NCBI RefSeq assembly: GCF_043555885.1
Contig: NZ_JBIGHX010000003.1
Location: 868,001 to 932,000 of the forward strand
Source: Pelomonas lactea
GTDB taxonomy: Bacteria; Pseudomonadota; Gammaproteobacteria; Burkholderiales; Burkholderiaceae_C
Direction of reading: 5' to 3'
DNA: 64,000 bases
Below the pieces are notes generated by a model, which was not told where the DNA came from, made no database searches, and saw only the letters and a list, made by a program, of their open reading frames with translations. Made by a program: the position numbers and the translations under genes. Positions 1 to 8,139 of this stretch are shown here, piece after piece. How positions within the stretch are numbered: position 1 is the first letter of the stretch; every line of letters starts with the position of its first letter.

Positions 1-1
1 C

Positions 2-523
2 AAGTACAGCGCACCCAGGCAGAGCTGGGGCACGCTCTCGGGTGGCATTGACATCGCCTACCTGACGCGCTGGGACGCGCGCTCCGAGGGCGTCAACAAC
101 GGCGACTGGGTGTCGGCGCTGGGCTATTACAACGACGTGGTGCCGGTGAACCCCAACGCCGGCTTGTCCAACGCCACGCGCGGCCTGAACAACCGCTGGC
201 GCCACACGGCGCAGGTGGCCTGGCAGAACGCCGAGTGGATGGTGCAGCTGTCGCAGCGCTACCAGAGCAAGATCGCCGACCAGAACCTGCCCGCCGCCAC
301 CGGCGCCGGCACCTCCGGGCCGCGCAATGTGTCGGCCTATTCGCAATACAACCTGATGGTGAAGTACAGCGGCTGGCGGAACATCAAGCTGTCGCTGGGT
401 GTCAGCAACCTGCTCGACAAGGAGCCGCCGCTGACCAACCACACCGCCTACCGCGGCTACCTGACCAGCGTGGCCGACGTGCTGGGCCGGGCCTACGTGT
501 TGAGCGCGGAATTCAAGTTCTGA
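2..523 (+). CDS. TonB-dependent receptor, C-terminal part (5' end outside window)
   Basis: The frame is open from base 2 and ends at a stop at 521-523, giving the last 173 residues of a larger protein. The sequence alternates short polar and aromatic strands typical of the C-terminal half of an outer-membrane beta barrel: NLMVKYSGWRNIKLSLGVSN is followed by LLDKEPPLTN, and the protein ends YVLSAEFKF with a terminal phenylalanine, the usual outer-membrane insertion signal. The segment LGVSNLLDKEPP is a common signature near the end of TonB-dependent receptors. Substrate (siderophore, cobalamin, sugar) cannot be judged because plug and TonB box lie upstream. A strong terminator follows about 90 bases downstream. 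Confidence 0.8.
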   Translation, partial: KYSAPRQSWGTLSGGIDIAYLTRWDARSEGVNNGDWVSALGYYNDVVPVNPNAGLSNATRGLNNRWRHTAQVAWQNAEWMVQLSQRYQSKIADQNLPAATGAGTSGPRNVSAYSQYNLMVKYSGWRNIKLSLGVSNLLDKEPPLTNHTAYRGYLTSVADVLGRAYVLSAEFKF

Positions 524-615
524 CCCGCCGAGGCCCGCCGCGGCAGGCCTCGCTCTACTCATCCCGGTGAGTCTTCAAGCCTGCATGGCATGCCGCGCAG
601 CGATGGTGAAGACCT

Positions 616-652
616 TGGCCCCTGGTCGTGCGGACCAGGGGCCATTTTTTTT
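616..652 (+). terminator. Rho-independent terminator after TonB-dependent receptor
   Basis: A perfect 12-bp inverted repeat (TGGCCCCTGGTC at 616-627 and GACCAGGGGCCA at 633-644) with a 5-base loop is followed directly by eight T residues on the plus strand. It closes the receptor transcript and separates it from the convergent yicC gene. Confidence 0.9.
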
Positions 653-730
653 GCGCCGCCGGCAGGTCCGGTGCGCGCAGGTTCCGTGCAGCGGCGGGGA
701 AGCCTCCCTGCCGCAGGGGGCGTCGCCAAC

Positions 731-1645
731 CTACTCGATGTTCTGCACCTGCTCGCGCATCTGCTCGATCGCGACCTTCATCTCGACGGAGATATTTGTC
801 AGCTCCAGCGCCGCCGATTTCGAGCCCAGGGTATTGGCCTCGCGGTGCAATTCCTGGATCAGGAAGTCCAGACGCTTGCCGAGTTCGCCGCCTTTCTTCA
901 GCAGCCGGCTCAACTCCTCCAGGTGGGCGCGCAGCCGGCCCAGTTCCTCGGCCACGTCGATGCGGATCGCGAACGCCGCCGCCTCGTTCAGCGCGCGTTC
1001 CTGCAGCGCCTCCTGCGGCACGCTGCTGGCGGCGCCGGTGCCGGCCAGCGCCTCCTGCCAGCGCTCCAGGAAGCGCTGCTGCTGGCGTGCCACAACGGCG
1101 GGCAGCAGCGGTTCGGCCTCGTCGGCCAGCGTGCGCAGGCGCTGGATGCGCTCCATCAGGATGGCCACCAGCTTCTCGCCCTCACGCTCGCGCGATTCGG
1201 CCAGGCCTTCAACGCAGGCGCGGGCGGCCTCCAGCGTCGGGCCGTCCAGCGCGACCGCGGTGCCACCGCCGCTCTTGCACCAGTTCAAGGCTTCCTGCAC
1301 GGACAGCGGTGCCGCCTGCGGCAGCCAGGCGCGCACCTTGGATTCCAGATTGGCCAGGCGGTTCAGCTGTTCCGGCAGCGGCTGCGGCCAGCCGCCGTCG
1401 GCCTCGCGCTGGGTATTGATGCGCAGTTCGATCTTGCCGCGCTTGAATCGCGCCGCAATCAATTCGCGCAATTGAGGCTCCAGCCCGCGCAGTTCTTCCG
1501 GCATGCGCATGGACAGGTCCAGAAACCGGCCATTCACCGACCGCAATTCGACGCTGACGCTGGCTTGTGTGGAGTTGTTGCCGTCCTCGGCTTTAGGGGG
1601 TTGCGCCACGGAATTGGCGTACCCGGTCATGCTGTAGACTGGCAT
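731..1645 (-). CDS. yicC: YicC family endoribonuclease-like protein
   Basis: A 304-residue protein opening MPVYSMTGYA, the family signature (MTGY near the N-terminus), followed by SVELRSVNGRFLDLSMRMPE and a C-terminal DUF1732-type segment (FLIQELHREANTLGSKSAA) ending EQMREQVQNIE. Length and both ends match YicC/YloC proteins, for which endoribonuclease activity has been described in E. coli and B. subtilis. It is divergent from the kinase gene, with 32 bases between the two start codons, so both promoters must be very compact or overlap. In Burkholderiales yicC commonly sits next to this kinase/phosphatase pair and rph. Confidence 0.92.
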   Translation of the reverse strand: MPVYSMTGYANSVAQPPKAEDGNNSTQASVSVELRSVNGRFLDLSMRMPEELRGLEPQLRELIAARFKRGKIELRINTQREADGGWPQPLPEQLNRLANLESKVRAWLPQAAPLSVQEALNWCKSGGGTAVALDGPTLEAARACVEGLAESREREGEKLVAILMERIQRLRTLADEAEPLLPAVVARQQQRFLERWQEALAGTGAASSVPQEALQERALNEAAAFAIRIDVAEELGRLRAHLEELSRLLKKGGELGKRLDFLIQELHREANTLGSKSAALELTNISVEMKVAIEQMREQVQNIE

Positions 1646-1677
1646 TTCGCATCTCGCAAAACAGACAAAACGCGATT

Positions 1678-2646
1678 ATGTCCAAGCCGAAGCCGGCGCC
1701 ATTGCCCGCAGGCACGGTGGTTGGGGGCTATCAGATCATCAAGCGACTGGCGGCGGGCGGTTTCGGCGTGGTGTATCTCGCCGAAGACCCGGACCATCAC
1801 CTCGTCGCGTTGAAGGAATATCTGCCCTCGTCGCTGGCCGAGCGTTCCCCGGGGGAGCTGACGCCGCGCGTCAAGCCCGAAAAGCAGCCGCTGTACCGGC
1901 TGGGGCTGAAGAGTTTCTTCGAAGAGGGGCGCTCGCTCGCGCAAATCTCGCACCCCAGCGTCGTCTCGGTGCTGAATTTCCTGCGCGAGAACGAAACCGT
2001 CTACATGGTCATGAATTACCTGCAGGGCGACACGCTGCAGGATTTCATCGTGACCGCGCGCGACATGAAGCGTGACAAGGTGTTCCGCGAGTCCACCATC
2101 CGCAGCCTGTTCGACGAGATCCTGCGCGGGCTGCGCATCGTGCACCAGCACAAGATGCTGCACCTGGACATCAAGCCGGCCAACATCTTCATCACGAACG
2201 ACAACAAGGCCGTGCTGCTGGACTTCGGCGCCGCGCGCGAGGTGCTGAGCAAGGAAGGCAACTTCATCCGCCCGATGTACACGCCCGGCTTTGCCGCGCC
2301 CGAGATGTACCGCCGCGACGGCTCGCTGGGCCCGTGGACGGACATCTACGCCATCGGCGCCTGCATCTACGCCTGCATGCAGGGCTACCCGCCCAACGAT
2401 GCGCCCCAGCGGCTGGAGAAGGACCGTCTCAACCTGAGCCTGAGCCGGCTGCGCAATGTCTACTCCGACAACCTGCTCGAAGTGACCGAGTGGTGCATGT
2501 CGCTGGACCCGCTGGCGCGCCCGCAGAGCGTGTTCGCGCTGCAGAAGGAACTGGCCCGCGAGACCGAGCGGCGCTACACCAAGCTGTCGTTCAGCGAGCG
2601 GTTGAAACTCCAATTGGAAAACCTCAAGTCCGGAGCAAAAGCTTGA
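1678..2646 (+). CDS. Serine/threonine protein kinase (Hanks type)
   Basis: A 322-residue soluble kinase that consists almost only of the catalytic domain. Visible elements are the glycine-rich loop AAGGFGVVY at 26-33, the ATP lysine in VALKEYLP (K46), the catalytic loop HLDIKPAN (D164, K166) and the magnesium motif DFGAAR (D182), followed by an APE-like segment (FAAPEMYRRDG). The usual HRD arginine is leucine, so this is a non-RD kinase. There is no transmembrane segment and no PASTA domain, unlike the PknB type. It overlaps the following phosphatase by four bases, which implies translational coupling and a reversible phosphorylation pair. Substrates are unknown. Confidence 0.93.
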   Translation: MSKPKPAPLPAGTVVGGYQIIKRLAAGGFGVVYLAEDPDHHLVALKEYLPSSLAERSPGELTPRVKPEKQPLYRLGLKSFFEEGRSLAQISHPSVVSVLNFLRENETVYMVMNYLQGDTLQDFIVTARDMKRDKVFRESTIRSLFDEILRGLRIVHQHKMLHLDIKPANIFITNDNKAVLLDFGAAREVLSKEGNFIRPMYTPGFAAPEMYRRDGSLGPWTDIYAIGACIYACMQGYPPNDAPQRLEKDRLNLSLSRLRNVYSDNLLEVTEWCMSLDPLARPQSVFALQKELARETERRYTKLSFSERLKLQLENLKSGAKA

Positions 2647-3560
2647 GATTCAGCGTCTTCCAAGTCAGCCGCCGCGGCGGCCGTGAGACCAATGAAGACC
2701 GCATGGGCTATTGCTTCACGCGGGAGGCGGGTCTGTTCGCGCTGGCTGACGGCATGGGCGGGCACCCCGAGGGCGAGGTCGCCGCGCAGATCGCGCTGCA
2801 GACGCTGGCCGCGCTGTTCCAGCAGGACGCCCGGCCGGTGCTGGACGACCCGCAGCGCTTCCTGCAGGAAACCATCGTCATCGCCCACCAGCAGCTGCTG
2901 CGCTACGCACAGAGCAAGGGCCTGACGGACACGCCGCGCACCACTGTCGTGGCCTGCATCCTCCAGGGCAACCAGGCCTGGTGGGCACATTGCGGCGACT
3001 CGCGCCTGTACCTCGTGCGCGGCGGCAAGCTGATCGCACGCACGCGCGATCACTCCTATTCCGAACTGCAGGAAGCGCTGGGTCGCGTTGGCCGCGGCGC
3101 CGAGCCGTTCAACCGCAACGTGCTGTTCACCTGCCTGGGAAGCCCCGGCAAACCCATGGTGGATTGCCAGGGGCCGCTGGTCATGGAGCCGGGCGACCGC
3201 ATCCTGCTGTGCTCCGACGGCTTGTGGGGCAGCGTCGAAGACCACGAGATCGTCCAGCACATGGCCGACCAGGTCATCTCGGAGGCGGTGCCCGACCTCG
3301 TCGAGCAGGCGCTGCGCCGCGGCGGCGAGCGCAGCGACAACGTGACGCTGCTGTCCGTCGAGTGGGAAGGCGAGGGCGACCCCGCCGGCGACACCACGCA
3401 GAACCTCGGCAACTCCGGCTTTGCGTCCACCATCCAGGGGGCGCTGGACGCCGACCTGGTGGCGGGCATGGCCGCGATGGACGACGAGGAGATCGAGCGC
3501 TCCGTGCGCGAGATCAACGAAGTCATCCGCCAGTCCGGCCGCGGCCTGAACCGCCGCTAA
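2643..3560 (+). CDS. PP2C-family serine/threonine phosphatase
   Basis: The frame stays open far upstream inside the kinase gene, but homology begins at LRFSVFQVSRRGGRETNEDR. I therefore chose the TTG at 2643, whose TTGA overlaps the kinase stop; this gives 305 residues. PP2C metal-site motifs are present: NEDR near 17-20, ADGMGG (D36), LLCSDGLWG and GGERSDN (D232). It is the expected antagonist of the kinase before it. The last 60 residues, after the catalytic domain, are acidic and probably poorly structured. The TTG start is an inference from the overlap; no better ATG lies nearby. Confidence 0.9.
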   Translation: MRFSVFQVSRRGGRETNEDRMGYCFTREAGLFALADGMGGHPEGEVAAQIALQTLAALFQQDARPVLDDPQRFLQETIVIAHQQLLRYAQSKGLTDTPRTTVVACILQGNQAWWAHCGDSRLYLVRGGKLIARTRDHSYSELQEALGRVGRGAEPFNRNVLFTCLGSPGKPMVDCQGPLVMEPGDRILLCSDGLWGSVEDHEIVQHMADQVISEAVPDLVEQALRRGGERSDNVTLLSVEWEGEGDPAGDTTQNLGNSGFASTIQGALDADLVAGMAAMDDEEIERSVREINEVIRQSGRGLNRR

Positions 3561-3575
3561 CCTTTTTCTCCCGTC

Positions 3576-4298
3576 ATGACCAAGACCTTCACGCGCAGCG
3601 CAGGCCGCGCTGCCAATCAATTGCGCCCGGTGCGCATCACGCGCGGCTTTACCGTGCACGCCGAAGGCTCGGTGCTGATCGAGTTCGGCTCGACGCGCGT
3701 GCTGTGCACCGCGTCGGTGGAAGAGCGCGTGCCGCCGCACAAGCGCGGTTCGGGCGAGGGCTGGGTGACGGCCGAGTACGGCATGCTGCCGCGTGCCACG
3801 CACACCCGCAGTGACCGCGAGGCCGCCAAGGGCAAGCAGAGCGGCCGCACGCAGGAGATCCAGCGCCTCATCGGCCGCTCGCTGCGCGCCGTGTTCGACC
3901 TCGCCGCCCTGGGCGAGCGCACCATCACGCTGGACTGCGACGTGCTGCAGGCCGATGGCGGCACGCGCACGGCCGCCATCACCGGCGCCTTCGTCGCCGC
4001 GCAGGACGCGGTCGCCAAGCTCATCGCCGACAGCAAGCTGTCGCGCTCGCCGATCAAGGACTCGGTGGCGGCCATCTCGGTGGGCATCGTCGACGGCGTG
4101 CCGTTGCTGGACCTGGAATACACCGAAGACTCGGCCTGCGACACCGACATGAACGTCGTCATGACCGGCTCGGGCGGCTTCGTCGAGCTGCAGGGCACCG
4201 CCGAGGGCGTGGTCTTCACGCGCGACGAGATGAACGCGCTGCTGGACCTGGCGGACAAGGGCATCCGTGAGCTGATCGCTTTGCAGAAGTCGGCATGA
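3576..4298 (+). CDS. rph: Ribonuclease PH
   Basis: A 240-residue protein of the size expected for RNase PH (about 238), a phosphorolytic 3'-5' exoribonuclease that trims tRNA 3' ends. Family segments seen are NQLRPVRITRGFTVHAEGSV at the N-terminus, GEGWVTAEYGMLPRATHTR (substrate-binding arginine region), QEIQRLIGRSLRAVFD, the catalytic-site strand LDCDVLQADGGTRTAAITG and DTDMNVVMTGSGGFVELQGT with the phosphate-binding loop. It begins 15 bases after the phosphatase and overlaps rdgB by four bases (ATGA), so it lies in the kinase-phosphatase-rph-rdgB-hemW gene string. Confidence 0.97.
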   Translation: MTKTFTRSAGRAANQLRPVRITRGFTVHAEGSVLIEFGSTRVLCTASVEERVPPHKRGSGEGWVTAEYGMLPRATHTRSDREAAKGKQSGRTQEIQRLIGRSLRAVFDLAALGERTITLDCDVLQADGGTRTAAITGAFVAAQDAVAKLIADSKLSRSPIKDSVAAISVGIVDGVPLLDLEYTEDSACDTDMNVVMTGSGGFVELQGTAEGVVFTRDEMNALLDLADKGIRELIALQKSA

Positions 4299-4900
4299 AG
4301 CTGGTCCTGGCCTCCAACAACGCGAAGAAGCTCGTCGAGCTGCAGGCGCTGTTCACGCCACTGGGCATCGAGCTGGTCACCCAGGGCAGCCTCGGCATCC
4401 CGGAGGCGGAGGAGCCGTTCGACACCTTTGCCGAGAACGCGCTGGCCAAGGCCCGGCACGCGGCGCGGCTCAGCGGCCTGCCGGCGCTGGCCGACGACTC
4501 CGGCATCAGCGTCGATGCGCTGGACGGTGCGCCGGGCGTGCGCTCAGCGCGCTATGCACTGGACGCCGGCGGCGAGAAGAGCGATGCCGCCAACAACGAA
4601 CGGCTGCTGCGCGAACTCGCCGGCGTGGCGGACCGCCGCGCGCGCTTCGTCTGCGCGCTGGTAGCGGTGCGCAGCGCCGACGACCCGGAGCCGCTGATCG
4701 CGATGGGCCGCTGGATGGGCGAGATCCTGACGGCGCCCAGCGGCGAGGGCGGTTTCGGCTACGACCCGCTGATGCACATCCCGGCGCTGGGGCAGACCGT
4801 CGCCAGTCTGGGCGCCGAGGTGAAGAACCGCCACAGCCACCGCGCCCTGGCGGCGGCGCAGCTGATCGAGCAGTTCCGCGCGGCCTGGCATCTCGGCTGA
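4295..4900 (+). CDS. rdgB: RdgB/HAM1 family XTP/dITP diphosphatase
   Basis: A 201-residue house-cleaning nucleotide pyrophosphatase that removes non-canonical purine triphosphates such as ITP and XTP. The substrate-binding start LASNNAKKLVEL is at residues 5-16, the metal and catalytic segment ALADDSGI at about 65-71 and the conserved GGFGYDPLM loop near the C-terminus, with the final KNRHSHRALA basic motif. The ATG overlaps the rph stop by four bases and hemW starts three bases after its stop, so translation is probably coupled. Confidence 0.96.
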   Translation: MKLVLASNNAKKLVELQALFTPLGIELVTQGSLGIPEAEEPFDTFAENALAKARHAARLSGLPALADDSGISVDALDGAPGVRSARYALDAGGEKSDAANNERLLRELAGVADRRARFVCALVAVRSADDPEPLIAMGRWMGEILTAPSGEGGFGYDPLMHIPALGQTVASLGAEVKNRHSHRALAAAQLIEQFRAAWHLG

Positions 4901-4903
4901 TCC

Positions 4904-6088
4904 ATGGCCGATCTCCAGCACCTGATGCGCCCGGGCACGCTGCAGCTGCCGGCGCTGCCGCCGCTCGCGCTGTACGTGCACCTGCCGTGGTGCCTGCGCA
5001 AGTGCCCGTACTGCGACTTCAACTCGCACGAGGTGAAGAGCGGCGGGCTGTCCGCCGACACGGCCGAGGCCTACCTCGCGGCGCTGCGGGCCGACCTGGA
5101 AGCCGCGCTGCCGCTGATCTGGGGCCGGCCGGTCGTCAGCATCTTCATCGGCGGCGGCACGCCCAGCCTGTTCAACCCGGAGCAGATCGCGCAGCTCATC
5201 AGCGACATCCGCGCGCGCCTGCCGCTGGAGCCCGGCTGCGAGATCACGCTGGAGGCCAACCCCGGCACGTTCGAGCGCGAGCGCTTTGCCGGCTTCCGCC
5301 AGGCCGGCGTCACGCGGCTGTCGGTCGGTGTACAGAGCTTCGACGACGCGCAACTGAAGACGCTGGGCCGTGTGCACAGCTCGGCCCAGGCGCGCGAGGC
5401 GCTGACCGAGGCGGCCGGTGCGTTCGAGACCTGGAACCTCGACCTGATGTACGCGCTGCCGGGCCAGACGCTGGACGACCTGGCGCGCGAGCTGGACACG
5501 GCGCTGGGCTTCAAGCCGCCGCACCTGTCCATCTACCACCTGACCATCGAGCCCAACACGGTGTTCGCGACGCGCACGCCCGAGCACCTGCCCGACCCCG
5601 ACCTCGCCAGCGACATGCTGGACCTCATCACCGAGAAGACCGGCGCGGCGGGGCTGTCGCGCTACGAGGTGTCGGCCTACGCCCGCGACGGCCACCGCTG
5701 TGCGCACAACCTGAACTACTGGCAGTTCGGCGACTACCTCGGCATCGGCGCCGGCGCGCACAGCAAGCTCAGCTTTCCGAACCGCGTGCTGCGCCAGGTG
5801 CGCTGGCGCGAGCCGGCCGCGTTCATGGCGCAGGACAACAAGGTCAGCAACGAGCACGAGGTGGCGCGCAAGGACCTGCCGTTCGAGTTCATGCTGAACG
5901 CGCTGCGGCTGAAGGACGGCGTGACCGTGCTGCAGTTCCTGGAGCGCACGGGGCTGCCTCCGTCCAGCATTGCCAAGGCGCTGGAGACGGCGCGCGGCCG
6001 CGGCCTGCTGGCGGCCGACCCGGCCCGCATCCAGCCCACCGAGCGCGGCTTCGACTTCCTCAGCGACCTGCAGCAGTTGTTCCTGTGA
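4904..6088 (+). CDS. hemW: Radical SAM heme chaperone HemW
   Basis: A 394-residue radical SAM protein. The [4Fe-4S] motif is CLRKCPYC (cysteines at 30, 34 and 37), with the aromatic residue and phenylalanine after the last cysteine (CDFNSH) that mark the HemN/HemW family. Further family segments are IGGGTPSLF, LEANPGTFERERF, GVTRLSVGVQSF and the HemN C-terminal domain (AHNLNYWQFGDYLGIGAGAH). The extra N-terminal cysteine of true coproporphyrinogen dehydrogenase HemN is absent, which favours HemW, a heme-trafficking protein. The next gene is convergent, with only 12 bases between the stops. Confidence 0.94.
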   Translation: MADLQHLMRPGTLQLPALPPLALYVHLPWCLRKCPYCDFNSHEVKSGGLSADTAEAYLAALRADLEAALPLIWGRPVVSIFIGGGTPSLFNPEQIAQLISDIRARLPLEPGCEITLEANPGTFERERFAGFRQAGVTRLSVGVQSFDDAQLKTLGRVHSSAQAREALTEAAGAFETWNLDLMYALPGQTLDDLARELDTALGFKPPHLSIYHLTIEPNTVFATRTPEHLPDPDLASDMLDLITEKTGAAGLSRYEVSAYARDGHRCAHNLNYWQFGDYLGIGAGAHSKLSFPNRVLRQVRWREPAAFMAQDNKVSNEHEVARKDLPFEFMLNALRLKDGVTVLQFLERTGLPPSSIAKALETARGRGLLAADPARIQPTERGFDFLSDLQQLFL

Positions 6089-6100
6089 GCCGGATGGGCT

Positions 6101-7024
6101 TCAGCCCGGCTTGGCGGTCTCGCTGAGCCGCTGCTGCAGCGCCGCGATCTCGGCGTGCAGCCAGTCGCAGAAGGCACGCACGGCCGGGTCGCCGCGCAGC
6201 GCCTCGGGATAGACGACCTGGTAGTCGCGCGTGGCGTCGTCGTCGATGGCGAGCGCCGACACGCGCACAAGCCGCCCGTCCAGCAGCGAGTCGGCGGCAA
6301 AGGCCGCACGCGTCAGCGCGACGCCCATGCCCTGCTCGGCGGCCTGGCCCAGCAGGGCCGCGTCGTTGAAGGTGGCGACGGGCGTCGGTGTTGCCGGGCA
6401 CCCTGCCTGCGTGAACCATTCGCGCCACAGGTCTGCATCGCCGAGCAGCGGTTGCTGGGCCAGCAGCTCCGGCGGCTGGCCCACGAGCCGTTGGGCCAGC
6501 ACCGGCGCGGCGACGACGATGTGCGATGAATGGAACAGCAGCTCCGAAACGAGGCCGGGCCAGGGGCCGCGGCCGATGCGCAGCCCGATGTGGAAGCCCT
6601 CGCGCTCCAGGTCCACCACCTGCTGCGACGAGTGCAGGTCCAGCGTGATGCAGGGCTGCAGGACCTGCCAGCGTGGCAGGCGCGGCAGCAGCCAGCGCTG
6701 GGCGAACGAGGGCAGGGCGGTCACGCGCAGCGTCTGCGCCGCGCTGCCGTGCGCCTGCGTGGCAGCCAGCAGGCCGGCCTGCAGTTCCGCGAACATCTTG
6801 ATGACCGCGCGCTGCAGTGCCTGCCCGGCGGGGTTCAATGTCAGGCGCCGGCCCTGGCGCGTGAACAGCTCGAAGCCCAGTTGCGTCTCCAGCCCACGGA
6901 TCTGCTGGCTGACGGCGCTGTGCGTCAGGTGCAGGCTCTCGGCGGCAGCGCGCAGGTTTTGCGTCTGCGCGGCGGTGCGGAAGGCGGCGAGGTAGTGCAG
7001 CGGAAAGCGATCCAGCGAAACCAT
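6101..7024 (-). CDS. LysR-family transcriptional regulator
   Basis: About 307 residues from the ATG at 7024 (MVSLDRFPLHYLAAF). A longer TTG start at 7045 is possible but not needed. The N-terminal winged helix is clear (AAAESLHLTHSAVSQQIRGLE around residues 22-42, then LGFELFTRQGRRLTLNPAG), and the rest is a periplasmic-binding-like effector domain resembling the GcvA/AmpR branch. The divergent neighbour is a small secreted protein starting at 7117, so the shared spacer of about 90 bases is the likely operator region. The effector is unknown. Confidence 0.92.
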   Translation of the reverse strand: MVSLDRFPLHYLAAFRTAAQTQNLRAAAESLHLTHSAVSQQIRGLETQLGFELFTRQGRRLTLNPAGQALQRAVIKMFAELQAGLLAATQAHGSAAQTLRVTALPSFAQRWLLPRLPRWQVLQPCITLDLHSSQQVVDLEREGFHIGLRIGRGPWPGLVSELLFHSSHIVVAAPVLAQRLVGQPPELLAQQPLLGDADLWREWFTQAGCPATPTPVATFNDAALLGQAAEQGMGVALTRAAFAADSLLDGRLVRVSALAIDDDATRDYQVVYPEALRGDPAVRAFCDWLHAEIAALQQRLSETAKPG

Positions 7025-7116
7025 CTGGTAAGTGAATCCAACCAATCAGTGCAGAAACAAGCGCTTGGTGGCGGTGTTTTGGGTGCCTAGCATAACCAGC
7101 ACACCAAGGAATCCCC

Positions 7117-7416
7117 ATGAGCACGCTGAATCTTCGCTACCCCTGGATCGCCCTGTTGTCGACCGCCGCCGCCCTGCTGCTGACGGTGCTGCCGGCCCAG
7201 GCCTTCACCGATGCGAATGCCGACCTGAAGGACGCCATGACCGATCGCTCGGCCCGCGTCGTTGTCGTCGCCAAGTCGCCGCCGGCGCGGCAGGCCGCCT
7301 GGGTGCCGCCATCGGCCAAGCGGCTGGACGGCTTCAAGCCGGTGCTGCCGCCCGAGCGCGAGGCCGTGGCGAGCCGGCCGCCGGCGCAGACGCTGGCCAG
7401 GGCCCAGTCGCGGTGA
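7117..7416 (+). CDS. Small secreted hypothetical protein
   Basis: A 99-residue protein I do not recognise. It has a good signal peptide (positively charged start, hydrophobic stretch ALLSTAAALLLTVLPAQAF, likely cleavage after AQA near residue 29). The mature part is about 70 residues, rich in proline, alanine and arginine, without cysteines or a recognisable domain. An AAGGAA Shine-Dalgarno lies eight bases before the ATG. It is divergent from the LysR gene and may be its target. Its stop is four bases from the end of the convergent PEP-CTERM gene. Confidence 0.7.
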   Translation: MSTLNLRYPWIALLSTAAALLLTVLPAQAFTDANADLKDAMTDRSARVVVVAKSPPARQAAWVPPSAKRLDGFKPVLPPEREAVASRPPAQTLARAQSR

Positions 7417-7419
7417 GGC

Positions 7420-8070
7420 TCAGCGCCTGCGCCGCGCGGCCAGCAGGCCGGCCAGGCCCAGGCTCATCAGCAGCGCCGACGCGGGCTCCGGCACGGCGCT
7501 GACGTAGACCTGGTCCACGCCGTAGGCCTCGTCGATGCCGGTCACCGTCAGCGTCACCTGTGTGAAGGCCTGGGTCTGCGTGAAGCCCAGGAAGCGCACA
7601 CCACCGTCGGGTTGCGGCGTGGCGTCGACGCTGAGGCCGGTGCCGGAGAACGCGCCGGCATTCGTCTTGAAGATGATCTGCCCGGACGTCTCGCCCACAT
7701 CCACCAGGTAGAGACCGAAGGCCGTGGCGGGCGCAGCCAACTGGAAGGTGATGGGGCCCTGGGGCTGCCCCGCGAGGTAGACCGACAGGTAGCGGCTGCC
7801 GTCGCCGACGGCATGCGCGCCGAAGCCGGTGCTCGGTGCGTCCGGGCCGACCTGCACGCCAATGGGCGTGGTGGTCGTGCCGATCGTGAACAGCGGCGTG
7901 TCGATCGGGGTCAGCTCGCGCCGCCGCCCGGGCTGGTTCTCGAAGCTCTCCATCGCCGTGCTGCCGGCGCTGGCCAGGAAACTGGCCGCGTCACCAAAGC
8001 TGCCGTCGGCGGCCTGGGCGGTGGCGGCGCCCAGCAGGGCTAGGGCTAGCAGGCGGCGGTGCAGCTTCAT
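7420..8070 (-). CDS. PEP-CTERM sorting domain protein
   Basis: A 216-residue exported protein starting MKLHRRLLALALLG with cleavage probably after AQA. The C-terminal tail has the PEP-CTERM arrangement: VPEPAS, then a short hydrophobic helix (ALLMSLGLAGLLAA) and a terminal arginine cluster (RRRR). Exosortase systems recognise this tail and process the protein at the cell surface, often in organisms making exopolysaccharide; no exosortase is in this window. The mature part looks all-beta. The start was set at ATG 8070 because AAGGAG lies just upstream; an earlier in-frame start would precede the signal peptide. Confidence 0.88.
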   Translation of the reverse strand: MKLHRRLLALALLGAATAQAADGSFGDAASFLASAGSTAMESFENQPGRRRELTPIDTPLFTIGTTTTPIGVQVGPDAPSTGFGAHAVGDGSRYLSVYLAGQPQGPITFQLAAPATAFGLYLVDVGETSGQIIFKTNAGAFSGTGLSVDATPQPDGGVRFLGFTQTQAFTQVTLTVTGIDEAYGVDQVYVSAVPEPASALLMSLGLAGLLAARRRR

Positions 8071-8139
8071 GGGCGGGCTCCTTGACGAAGCGCGCACCGT
8101 AACCGAACCGGCACCGGGCAGGTGCCGATGAATTAGGGG

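Noticed and set aside
616..652. Candidate small RNA from the strong hairpin after the TonB receptor
   Set aside because: The structure has all features of an ordinary intrinsic terminator and no separate promoter is visible.
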